From positions 1 through 5,742 of the forward strand of contig JADFOC010000207.1 of the NCBI GenBank assembly GCA_022563075.1: a DNA stretch of 5,742 nt, in the 5' to 3' direction. How positions within the stretch are numbered: the first letter of the stretch is position 1; the number at the start of each line of letters is the position of its first letter. The translations under genes were made by a program, and so were the position numbers. The notes beneath the pieces were generated by a model that was not told the DNA's origin, made no database searches, and saw only the letters and a list, made by a program, of their open reading frames with translations. Of this stretch, positions 1-5,740 are shown piece by piece. This DNA comes from Pseudomonadota bacterium. Its GTDB lineage: Bacteria; Pseudomonadota; Gammaproteobacteria; Pseudomonadales; Pseudohongiellaceae.

Positions 1-1
1 T

Positions 2-352
2 GTGTTAACCGTCGGTATGGCGGTGGATGCCAATGTGTTGATCTTTAGCCGTATCCGGGAAGAACTCACCAATGGAGTCTCGCCACAGAAAGCTATAGAC
101 GCCGGCTATAACCGCGCCTTTACCACCATCGTGGATGCCAATCTGACCACTTTCCTGGTGGCGGCGGTGCTGTTCACTATCGGTACCGGGCCGGTGAAAG
201 GCTTCGCGGTTACTCTGATGATAGGAATCATGACATCGATGTTTACCGCTATTGTCGGTACCAGAGCATTGATCAATCTGATCTATGGTGGCCGTAATAT
301 TAAAACCCTAGCCATCGGTGGCTCATTTGGTCGGCTTAAGGCGGCAACCTGA
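2..352 (+). CDS. secD: SecD C-terminal part (5' end outside window)
   Basis: This is the last 116 residues of SecD, the larger membrane subunit of SecDF. SecDF uses the proton gradient to help pull preproteins out of the SecYEG channel on the periplasmic side. The visible part starts inside TM4 with the hallmark [11 protein letters not shown] motif; its Asp (codon 26-28) corresponds to the essential proton-path Asp519 of E. coli SecD. The loop SRIREEL, a second VDANLTTF motif and the final helices with [22 protein letters not shown] follow, and the C-terminus [12 protein letters not shown] is typical. The frame is open to the window edge, so the gene is truncated by the window and not by mutation. 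One oddity is a Ser (AGC, 47-49) where the family usually has Glu in (E)RIREE. The gene lies 29 nt upstream of secF, the usual secD-secF operon order. The family assignment is secure. Confidence 0.97.
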   Translation: MLTVGMAVDANVLIFSRIREELTNGVSPQKAIDAGYNRAFTTIVDANLTTFLVAAVLFTIGTGPVKGFAVTLMIGIMTSMFTAIVGTRALINLIYGGRNIKTLAIGGSFGRLKAAT

Positions 353-381
353 ATAGAACTCAACGCAAGTAGAACGAGACC

Positions 382-1332
382 ATGCTATTAGAAAAAGAAA
401 TAGATTTTATGGGAGTACGTCGTTTGGCAGCGACGATTTCTGCGGTGCTGGTATTAGTGTCGTTGGTTTCACTGGCAACCAAATCACTGGAGCTCGGTCT
501 CGATTTTACCAGTGGAACTTCGGTTCGATTGAGCTACTCCGACACGGTAGTGCTGGACGACGTTAATCAGACTCTGCAGAGCAATGGTTATGAGCAGGCA
601 GTGGTTGTTACTTTCGGCACGGACCGGGATATTCGAATCCTGTTAGGAGTCGATGAAAATGTAGCAGAAAGAGACCAGGCTACCCAGGCAGCGGTGGTGG
701 GTGAGACTATCGCCGAATTGTTGCGTAGGGACAGCAACAGCGAAATAACCCTTGCAGGATCTGACTATGTCAGTGCCAAAGTGGGCGCAGAGCTGGCTGA
801 GTCGGGAGGGCTGGGCATGTTGGTTGCGCTGGGAATCATCATGCTGTACATCTCCGTGCGTTTTCAATTTAAATTTGCAGTCGGAGCCGTGGTGGCGTTG
901 GCACACGATTTAATCATCACCTTGGGCATCTTTTCAGTATTCTCTATCGAGTTTAATCTCAATACCCTGGCAGCCTTATTGGCCATCATTGGTTATTCAC
1001 TGAATGACACGATCGTGGTCTCTGATCGGATTCGGGAAAACTTTCGCCGCATGCGCAAAGGCACGCCGATCGAGATGGTGAACACTTCTCTCAACCAGAC
1101 ACTGAGTAGAACCATAATTACCTCATTCACAACTTTGTTAGTGTTATTTTCAATCCTGTTAATCGGTGGCGAATCGACTCAGGGGTTCGCCATCGCCCTG
1201 ATTATTGGCGTGGTGACAGGCACTTATTCTTCGATTTACATCGCCTCCAATGTGATCCTCTATATGAAGGTCACCCGGGAAGATCTCATGGTTCCGATCA
1301 AAGAAGGCGCTGATTTAGACAGCATGCCCTAA
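382..1332 (+). CDS. secF: SecF, protein translocase subunit
   Basis: SecF (316 aa, normal length) pairs with SecD in the inner membrane to couple proton flow to preprotein export. TM1 is about residues 15-33. The Sec_GG motif follows (GLDFTSGT, 39-46), then a periplasmic domain up to about 140. TM2 to TM6 lie near 143-160, 165-186, 192-212, 243-262 and 268-291. The family motifs AHD (174-176) and GYSLNDTIVVSDRIREN (204-220) are present. Asp209 and Arg243, spaced 34 residues, match the proton-pathway pair D213/R247 of E. coli SecF. The ATG at 382 is preferred over Met10 (409) because the leader LLEKEIDFMG matches the usual SecF N-terminus. Only a weak purine-rich site precedes it, so translation may be coupled to secD, 29 nt upstream. 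Ser44 replaces the usual second Gly of DFTGG. No clear terminator follows the gene. Confidence 0.97.
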   Translation: MLLEKEIDFMGVRRLAATISAVLVLVSLVSLATKSLELGLDFTSGTSVRLSYSDTVVLDDVNQTLQSNGYEQAVVVTFGTDRDIRILLGVDENVAERDQATQAAVVGETIAELLRRDSNSEITLAGSDYVSAKVGAELAESGGLGMLVALGIIMLYISVRFQFKFAVGAVVALAHDLIITLGIFSVFSIEFNLNTLAALLAIIGYSLNDTIVVSDRIRENFRRMRKGTPIEMVNTSLNQTLSRTIITSFTTLLVLFSILLIGGESTQGFAIALIIGVVTGTYSSIYIASNVILYMKVTREDLMVPIKEGADLDSMP

Positions 1333-1354
1333 CGGTTCACCCGGGAAGATCTCA
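1271..1354. repeat. Exact 18-bp direct repeat flanking the secF stop
   Basis: The 18-mer tcacccgggaagatctca occurs at 1271-1288, inside the secF C-terminal coding sequence, and again at 1337-1354, just after the secF stop. The copies are offset by exactly 66 bp and the match ends abruptly on both sides; the flanking bases are not similar. A rough count of possible pairs suggests such an exact repeat is unlikely by chance in a window this size. It may be a remnant of a local duplication, or of recombination that replaced the gene end. No protein-binding role can be assigned. Confidence 0.8.
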
Positions 1355-1426
1355 AGCACCACGAATCCCCTTATTACAGCTCGGTCACGGCCGGTAAAGC
1401 CGAACTATGGTCTGGCGATACAGTTT

Positions 1427-1458
1427 CCAAGCGCTGAAGTTCCTTAATTAGCGCTTGG
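1427..1458. repeat. Perfect 9-bp inverted repeat upstream of the transglycosylase gene
   Basis: The arms ccaagcgct (1427-1435) and agcgcttgg (1450-1458) are perfectly complementary. They flank a 14-nt spacer whose outer bases could add a G-U and an A-U pair. A 9-bp direct repeat, tggcgatac, sits beside each arm (1413-1421 and 1456-1464). No T-run follows on either strand, so this is not a standard intrinsic terminator. It could be a hairpin at the secF mRNA end or an operator overlapping the possible promoter at 1455-1483. The pairing is seen directly; any role is inferred. Confidence 0.6.
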
Positions 1459-1483
1459 CGATACCGGTCAATGTTGTTATGTT
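1455..1483 (+). promoter_or_regulatory. Possible sigma-70 promoter for the transglycosylase gene
   Basis: TTGGCG (1455-1460) and TATGTT (1478-1483) each match 4 of 6 consensus bases and are separated by the ideal 17 bp. The -35 hexamer overlaps the right arm of the 1427-1458 inverted repeat, a position where a binding protein could block it. If it is used, transcription would begin near 1490, downstream of the first ATG of the reading frame, and translation would have to start further in. Matches of this quality also occur by chance, so confidence is low. Confidence 0.3.
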
Positions 1484-3806
1484 CTCGTACCTCAAACGCA
1501 GAACAGCAAAGGAGAGATCGATTTTTACGCTGATTAATCCAGGTAACAGCCGTGCGAGGAAGTTGTTCAAGCCGCGGTGCAGACTGAGAATTCAGGCAAT
1601 ATTCGCCTGTCTGCTGTGCTTGCCTGCGCTCGCGCCGGGACAATCCACCGATCTGTTTCCGCGTCCGCCGGAACTGGAACCCGCCATTAATTTCTGGGTT
1701 CGGGTGTATACCGAAATCGACACCAGCAGTGGTTTTCTGCATGACTCGCAGCACCTGTCGGTAGTGTATACACGTCTACCACAGAATCGGCGTCAACGTG
1801 AGGCAGTTCGCTCCCATATTCAAGCAGATTTGAGGGAATTGGCCAGCGGCAAACGTACTCTGCTAACCCGCAGTCAGAAGGATATTCTGGCGCTGTGGCC
1901 AGCCGATGTCAGCAATCAGACGCTACGCACGGCGGCGTCGAATATACGCTGGCAATTAGGCCAGTCAGATCGATTCTTAAGCGGTTTGCAACGTTCCGGC
2001 GCCTATCGGCAACATATCAATGCAGTACTCGCCGAAAAGAATTTGCCGATGGAATTGGGCGTACTGCCCCATGTAGAGTCTTCGTTTAATCCCGGGGCCT
2101 ATTCCAGTGCTTCGGCAGCAGGCATGTGGCAATTCACCCGTGCTACCGGACAGCGATTTATGCGCATCGATCATATTGTCGATGAGCGTATGGATCCGTA
2201 TACCGCAACTACTGCGGCGATGAGTCTGCTGGAATATAATTTCAGTATATTGGGCACCTGGCCGCTGGCACTCACGGCCTATAATCATGGAGCCAATGGT
2301 ATCGCGCGCGCCGTACGCCAAACCGGTACCACCGATATTGAGAAAATCATTGCCAACTACAAGGGGCGCGCGTTCGGTTTCGCCTCGCGTAATTTTTATC
2401 CACAGTTTCTGGCCGTGTTACAAGTGGAGAAGGATGTCCTCGAATATTTTGGTGAGGTACGCTTCAATCGAGCTCCCAACTTTCGGGAGGTTGAAGCCGA
2501 TGCGTACATCGATGCTGAAGTATTCGCTCGCTCGATCGGCATCAGTCTGGAACAGCTAAGAGCAGACAATCCGGCACTGCGTCCTGTCGTTTGGGAAGGC
2601 AACAAACGCATTCCAAAAGGCTTCGCCGTTAAAGTTAGAGCGGAAGCGGTGGCGCCTGGCGATCTATTAGCGCTAGTGCCAAACGATTTTAAGTTTGCCG
2701 TACAAACTCCCGATATCGCCTATGTGGTAGTGCGAGGTGATAGCCTCTCCCTGATCGCTCGCCGATTTAATACCTCAGTGTCGAGACTGACTTCACTGAA
2801 TCAACTGGCTAGCAGACATAGAATTCAGATCGGACAGCGACTGTTGTTACCGCAAGACAACGCGAGTTCACTGCAGCTGACACTCAATTCAGCCCGAATC
2901 GCCCCCTCTGAGGGTAATTATACGGTGCGACGGGGTGATACCGTTTCACTGATTGCAGCACGCTACGGTTTGACAGAACAGGCATTGCTGGGAGTGAACG
3001 GAATTCAGGATCCCCATCGGATCTACCCTGGCCAGCAGCTTATTCTACCGGGATTCGGGGCCGATCATGAACAACTGGCGGCTATTGATGCCAATCTGAC
3101 GCCGACTCCCCCAACCCTGGTGCAGTTTGCCGACCAAGAGGAAATAACAACAGCCCCAAGCATTGAAGGTGATGCTATTGCTACCACAGCCGGTACCAGC
3201 GCAGTAGCAACTGCTCAGCTCGCATTAAATGATCAGCCCCTGCCACCGGCGGCGGTGCTACCGGACAACCAGCAGTTGGAAGTTGCCGTAACTCCTGAGG
3301 AAGAGCAGGCCATTGCCCTGGATCCGGTCCTGGATGTCGCCGAGAGTAATGAGCAATTAACCGAAGCCTTGTCGGCGGACCCTTCTAATTATTCTGTGGC
3401 CAGTAACAATACTGTCGAAATTCAGGCGTCGGAGACGCTCGGGCACTACGCCGATTGGCTGGGCATTCGTGCCTGGGATATACGTCGACTCAACAACATG
3501 GCCTACCGCAATCCGGTCATCATCGGCAAACGACTAAGCTTGGACTTTTCGCGGGTAAATATTGCTGAATTTGAATTGAAGCGAAAAGATTTTCATTCTA
3601 CTTTGCAACGAGAATTTTTCAGCAACTATCGCATTCAAGACGTCGAGCAGTACCTGGTTAAACGCGGTGACAATGTTGGAGTCATTGCGAGAAACCGTTA
3701 CTCGACACCTGTCTGGTTATTGCGCCAATATAATCCCGAGTTGGATTTCAATCGCATTCAAATCGGCCAGGCAATCGTTTTCCCATTGCTGGAGCGAGTC
3801 GAATAG
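1479..3806 (+). CDS. MltD-type lytic transglycosylase with LysM repeats
   Basis: This exported murein hydrolase cleaves the MurNAc-GlcNAc bond of peptidoglycan to give 1,6-anhydro ends. Numbered from ATG 1479 (775 aa), a hydrophobic segment near 37-52 ends in APG before Gln55, a plausible signal peptidase I site. No lipobox is seen, unlike E. coli MltD. The GH23 domain spans about 185-320, with catalytic Glu200 in PHVESSFNP, then AAGMWQ (213-218) and AYNHG (267-271). LysM repeats lie at about 415-458 (VRGDSLSLIARRF), 481-524 (VRRGDTVSLIAARYG) and 725-772, with a degenerate one near 646-690 and a LysM-like stretch near 340-388. An Ala/Pro/Gln-rich linker covers about 525-645. E. coli MltD, with two LysM repeats, is much shorter. 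The start is uncertain: TTG 1455, ATG 1479, ATT 1521 behind a strong ribosome site, and TTG 1563 (giving a classical 26-residue signal peptide) are all in frame. It resembles mltD, but orthology is unproven, so no symbol is given. Confidence 0.93.
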   Translation: MFSYLKRRTAKERSIFTLINPGNSRARKLFKPRCRLRIQAIFACLLCLPALAPGQSTDLFPRPPELEPAINFWVRVYTEIDTSSGFLHDSQHLSVVYTRLPQNRRQREAVRSHIQADLRELASGKRTLLTRSQKDILALWPADVSNQTLRTAASNIRWQLGQSDRFLSGLQRSGAYRQHINAVLAEKNLPMELGVLPHVESSFNPGAYSSASAAGMWQFTRATGQRFMRIDHIVDERMDPYTATTAAMSLLEYNFSILGTWPLALTAYNHGANGIARAVRQTGTTDIEKIIANYKGRAFGFASRNFYPQFLAVLQVEKDVLEYFGEVRFNRAPNFREVEADAYIDAEVFARSIGISLEQLRADNPALRPVVWEGNKRIPKGFAVKVRAEAVAPGDLLALVPNDFKFAVQTPDIAYVVVRGDSLSLIARRFNTSVSRLTSLNQLASRHRIQIGQRLLLPQDNASSLQLTLNSARIAPSEGNYTVRRGDTVSLIAARYGLTEQALLGVNGIQDPHRIYPGQQLILPGFGADHEQLAAIDANLTPTPPTLVQFADQEEITTAPSIEGDAIATTAGTSAVATAQLALNDQPLPPAAVLPDNQQLEVAVTPEEEQAIALDPVLDVAESNEQLTEALSADPSNYSVASNNTVEIQASETLGHYADWLGIRAWDIRRLNNMAYRNPVIIGKRLSLDFSRVNIAEFELKRKDFHSTLQREFFSNYRIQDVEQYLVKRGDNVGVIARNRYSTPVWLLRQYNPELDFNRIQIGQAIVFPLLERVE
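1508..1516 (+). promoter_or_regulatory. Strong Shine-Dalgarno-like site inside the transglycosylase 5' region
   Basis: AAAGGAGAG at 1508-1516 is the best ribosome-binding match near the start of the transglycosylase frame, but no ATG, GTG or TTG follows at the right distance. The in-frame codon six bases after GGAG is ATT (1521-1523), a rare but known bacterial start. The site may therefore mark a non-canonical start, or may be chance sequence within coding DNA. Confidence 0.35.
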
Positions 3807-3815
3807 CTCGCTTTG
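3791..3815 (+). terminator. Weak hairpin at the transglycosylase stop codon
   Basis: The arms agcgag (3793-3798) and ctcgct (3807-3812) form a 6-bp stem, extendable by two G-U pairs, around an 8-nt loop that contains the TAG stop. Only TTT follows, so this is a poor intrinsic terminator. It lies almost entirely within the end of the coding region, in the narrow gap between convergent genes, where termination would be useful. Its function is inferred. Confidence 0.3.
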
Positions 3816-3820
3816 ACCTG

Positions 3821-4948
3821 CTAATTGTGGTTCAGCAAACTCGAAAAAATATCTGCATAGCGTGAACGTACGTGCTGTTGTTGATACTGGTCAAGATTAA
3901 CCTTGGGCAGAGGCTGGTCGATCACTTTTTGCTGGTGCCACTCAACTAGTTTGTCCACAATGCTGCCGGCAATGGCGCGATCTTTACCTCGCATAGAATA
4001 CAGATACTGCGCATCCAGATATTCCGAATAGACCAGGTTGTCAGGTGCCAGAGGAGTACAGCCGGCCGCGCACGCCTCTTGAATTGCCAGTCCCTGAAAA
4101 TCATGCAGTGCCGTTGACAGCACTGCGTCGCAGCGCGCGAGCAACTGATAATAGCTCTCTTGGTCGGTAATATAACCAAATTTACTCGGGGCAAGCTTGA
4201 GATTTTCTGCATGCTTAATCAATAGACGCCGAATTTGATCGAACTGGGGAGGTTGTTGCCGAAATTGTTCTCCGACGATGTGTAGATTAAGCGGCAGTTG
4301 GTATTTATTGATAATTTTTACTATTTCCAATAGCAGTGCCGGTCCTTTGTCATATTCCCAGCGATGGTTCCACACAATTTCCAATGGGGCGCTCCTCGTC
4401 GATTTTGAAACAGCGGACAAATCAAAACGCGCTAACGGCACCGGTATCACTTGGCTGTTTTCGAGGCGTGGCAACAGGCCTCTCGGCAATTGATCGGGTA
4501 GCCTTTGAAAAAGACTCTTGGCACCTTCGAGAAACGTGGTGCGATTATAGTGGCTATTAAATACCACAGCATCAGCACACAGTGCAGAGTAGAGCGGCAC
4601 TAGTTGTGGTTCAATATTTTCGCTCCTTTGTGATCCGGGCGGGTACACAAATTGATTCTCGTGAAAGTAAACAAGGGTCGGCAGTTTGCTCAGGGCTGGA
4701 ACAAAACCCCGAAGGCTAGACAGATCAACCATCGATGTCGCTATCAGCAGTTGGTAGTCTCGTTCCAGAATTTCAGTTTCGCCAAACCCCCATAGCAGGC
4801 TATTGCCGCGGATGCGCCAACTAAAGTTTCGAGGAGGCAGGATTAATTGGGTCCATTGGTACTCGGGAAAGAGAGCCACCAGGCGTTCTCGCCATAATCG
4901 ATGGCTGGCAGCGTCATAGGCCGAGAGCAGTAAAATTTTGCTGCTCAA
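3821..4948 (-). CDS. DUF3524/GT4 glycosyltransferase, queuosine-tRNA mannosyltransferase-like
   Basis: This 375-residue protein has the two-domain layout of the QTMAN/GTDC1 family: an N-terminal DUF3524 domain (about 3-170) followed by a GT4-type GT-B nucleotide-sugar domain. Visible motifs are LLSAYDAASHRLWRERL (7-23), LPPRNFSWRIRGNSLLW (37-53), YFHENQFVYP (94-103), FNSHYNRTTFL (130-140), the domain-joining IVWNHRWEYDKGP (191-203) and HDFQGLAIQEACAAGC (282-297). The animal enzyme transfers mannose from GDP-mannose to queuosine-34 of tRNA-Asp. That the bacterial member modifies queuosine tRNA is an inference from the family; another acceptor is possible. There is no signal peptide or membrane segment, so it is cytoplasmic. 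The first acidic residue of the GT4 EX7E motif is Asp283 instead of Glu; Glu291 is kept. The start is TTG 4948, fixed by the GAGGTGATC site just upstream; the nearest upstream ATG runs into a stop after two codons. The gene converges on the transglycosylase, with 14 nt between stops, and diverges from the GST gene. Confidence 0.88.
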   Translation of the reverse strand: MSSKILLLSAYDAASHRLWRERLVALFPEYQWTQLILPPRNFSWRIRGNSLLWGFGETEILERDYQLLIATSMVDLSSLRGFVPALSKLPTLVYFHENQFVYPPGSQRSENIEPQLVPLYSALCADAVVFNSHYNRTTFLEGAKSLFQRLPDQLPRGLLPRLENSQVIPVPLARFDLSAVSKSTRSAPLEIVWNHRWEYDKGPALLLEIVKIINKYQLPLNLHIVGEQFRQQPPQFDQIRRLLIKHAENLKLAPSKFGYITDQESYYQLLARCDAVLSTALHDFQGLAIQEACAAGCTPLAPDNLVYSEYLDAQYLYSMRGKDRAIAGSIVDKLVEWHQQKVIDQPLPKVNLDQYQQQHVRSRYADIFSSLLNHN

Positions 4949-4950
4949 TA

Positions 4951-4959
4951 GATCACCTC
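4951..4959 (-). promoter_or_regulatory. Strong ribosome binding site fixing a TTG start
   Basis: Read on the minus strand, GAGGTGATC is complementary to the conserved 3' end of 16S rRNA over nine bases and lies a few bases before TTG 4948. The upstream ATG (cat at 4961 on the plus strand) is followed directly by AGG TGA and cannot start the gene. The site therefore decides the TTG start of the DUF3524 glycosyltransferase and suggests efficient initiation despite the weak start codon. Confidence 0.75.
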
Positions 4960-5000
4960 ATGGATAGTCGAATGGGCTGTGGCTCGATATGTTCTCATGG

Positions 5001-5015
5001 TTGCATGCTTTGCAA
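5001..5015. promoter_or_regulatory. Small palindrome in the divergent intergenic region
   Basis: TTGCA-N5-TGCAA (5001-5015) is a perfect 5-bp inverted repeat in the 151-bp gap between the divergent glycosyltransferase and GST genes, a common place for an operator. I found no convincing -35/-10 pair on either strand of this gap, although promoters are expected there. Arms this short can arise by chance, and no regulator can be named. Confidence 0.25.
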
Positions 5016-5099
5016 ATTCGCGGCTAACCGGGTAGCTTCTCCACTTTAGCAGAGACCGACTACGCCAGTTACCATGGCATTAGAGACAGGGGGCGGTAA

Positions 5100-5729
5100 G
5101 TGGGTATTAAATTGCACGGCATGACATATAGCAACTATTACAACATGGTTAAGGCCGTGCTGATTGAGAAGGGCATGGGGTTTGAAGAAATTCTGGTGCT
5201 GCCCAATCAGGAGCCCGACTATTTGCTTAAGAGTCCGATGGGCAAGGTCCCCTGCCTGGAAACGGAGCAAGGCTTTCTCACCGAAACCGGTGTGATGATG
5301 GATTATCTCGATGCGCTCGGAGAGGGCAAGTCTTTCTATCCCGTCGATGCATTTGCCAAGGCCAAGGTGCAGGAACTCATGCGGCATCTGGAGTTGTATA
5401 TAGAATTGGCGGCGCGACGCCTGTTCGGCGAAGTCTTCTTTGGCAAACCGGCGAGTGATGAAGAAAAGGCGCAGGTGAAGGCCTTACTGGAAAGAGGATT
5501 CAATTCACTGGGTCAACTGGCGAAGTTTAATCCCTATATTTCCGGGGAAGAAATAAGTTACGCCGACTTCTATTTTAGATTCAGTGTCGGGCTTGCCACT
5601 ATCGTCTGTAAGAAGGCGCTGGCCTGGGATGCGTATAACGAAGTGCCGCACATAAAGCAGTTATTGGAATTGATGGACCAGCGAGACTCGATCAAACAAG
5701 TGCTTGCGGATCAGGCGGGCGCAGCCTGA
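5100..5729 (+). CDS. Glutathione S-transferase family protein
   Basis: This is a soluble 209-residue protein of normal GST length. The N-terminal thioredoxin-like domain (about 1-75) has strand IKLHGMTYS, helix YYNMVKAVLIEKG, the cis-proline in GKVPCLE (Pro51) and a glutathione gamma-glutamyl contact of the E-S/T type (TETG, Glu62-Thr63). The all-helical C-terminal domain (about 85-205) carries the N-capping box SYAD (Ser153-Asp156). The N-terminal residue expected to activate the thiol is probably Ser11 in TYSNYYN, without the Pro that often follows the Ser. Tyr10 or Tyr13 are alternatives, so catalytic activity is not certain and the substrate is unknown. The GTG start at 5100 is chosen because the first beta strand needs these residues, and AGGGGG lies six bases upstream; Met8 (ATG 5121) would remove the strand. 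The gene stands alone here, divergent from the DUF3524 gene, and ends inside its own terminator hairpin. Confidence 0.92.
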   Translation: MGIKLHGMTYSNYYNMVKAVLIEKGMGFEEILVLPNQEPDYLLKSPMGKVPCLETEQGFLTETGVMMDYLDALGEGKSFYPVDAFAKAKVQELMRHLELYIELAARRLFGEVFFGKPASDEEKAQVKALLERGFNSLGQLAKFNPYISGEEISYADFYFRFSVGLATIVCKKALAWDAYNEVPHIKQLLELMDQRDSIKQVLADQAGAA

Positions 5730-5740
5730 TCCGTTTGTTG
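5707..5740 (+). terminator. Intrinsic terminator overlapping the GST stop codon
   Basis: The arms cggatcaggc (5707-5716) and gcctgatccg (5724-5733) form a perfect 10-bp GC-rich stem with a 7-nt loop, followed by tttgtt. The left arm encodes the last residues of the GST and the right arm contains its TGA stop. The stem is strong and the T-tract moderate, fitting rho-independent termination of the GST transcript. The region downstream is cut off by the window. Confidence 0.75.

Noticed and set aside
1380..1405. Possible secF terminator hairpin (tcggt paired with gccga)
   Set aside because: The stem is only about five pairs including a G-U, the loop is long and no T-tract follows.
1374..1754. 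Minus-strand open frame of 126 codons across the secF-transglycosylase gap
   Set aside because: Most of it lies antisense to the well-supported transglycosylase frame, the protein resembles nothing I recognise, and its start has no convincing ribosome site.
1977..2321. Minus-strand open frame of 114 codons inside the transglycosylase gene
   Set aside because: It is antisense to the catalytic domain with its conserved Glu, AAGMWQ and AYNHG motifs, so it is a shadow frame.
4949..5099. Promoters for the divergent glycosyltransferase and GST genes
   Set aside because: Candidates such as TTGCAA at 5010-5015 lack a credible -10 partner at normal spacing on either strand, so no promoter is called although some must exist.
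5074..5124. Short 16-codon frame (ATG 5074) overlapping the GST start, as a possible leader peptide
   Set aside because: It has no ribosome site of its own and no regulatory codon pattern; overlap with the GST start is easily due to chance.
5046..5387. Minus-strand open frame of 113 codons over the GST start
   Set aside because: It is antisense to the thioredoxin-like domain of the GST and has a His- and Leu-rich composition typical of a shadow frame.
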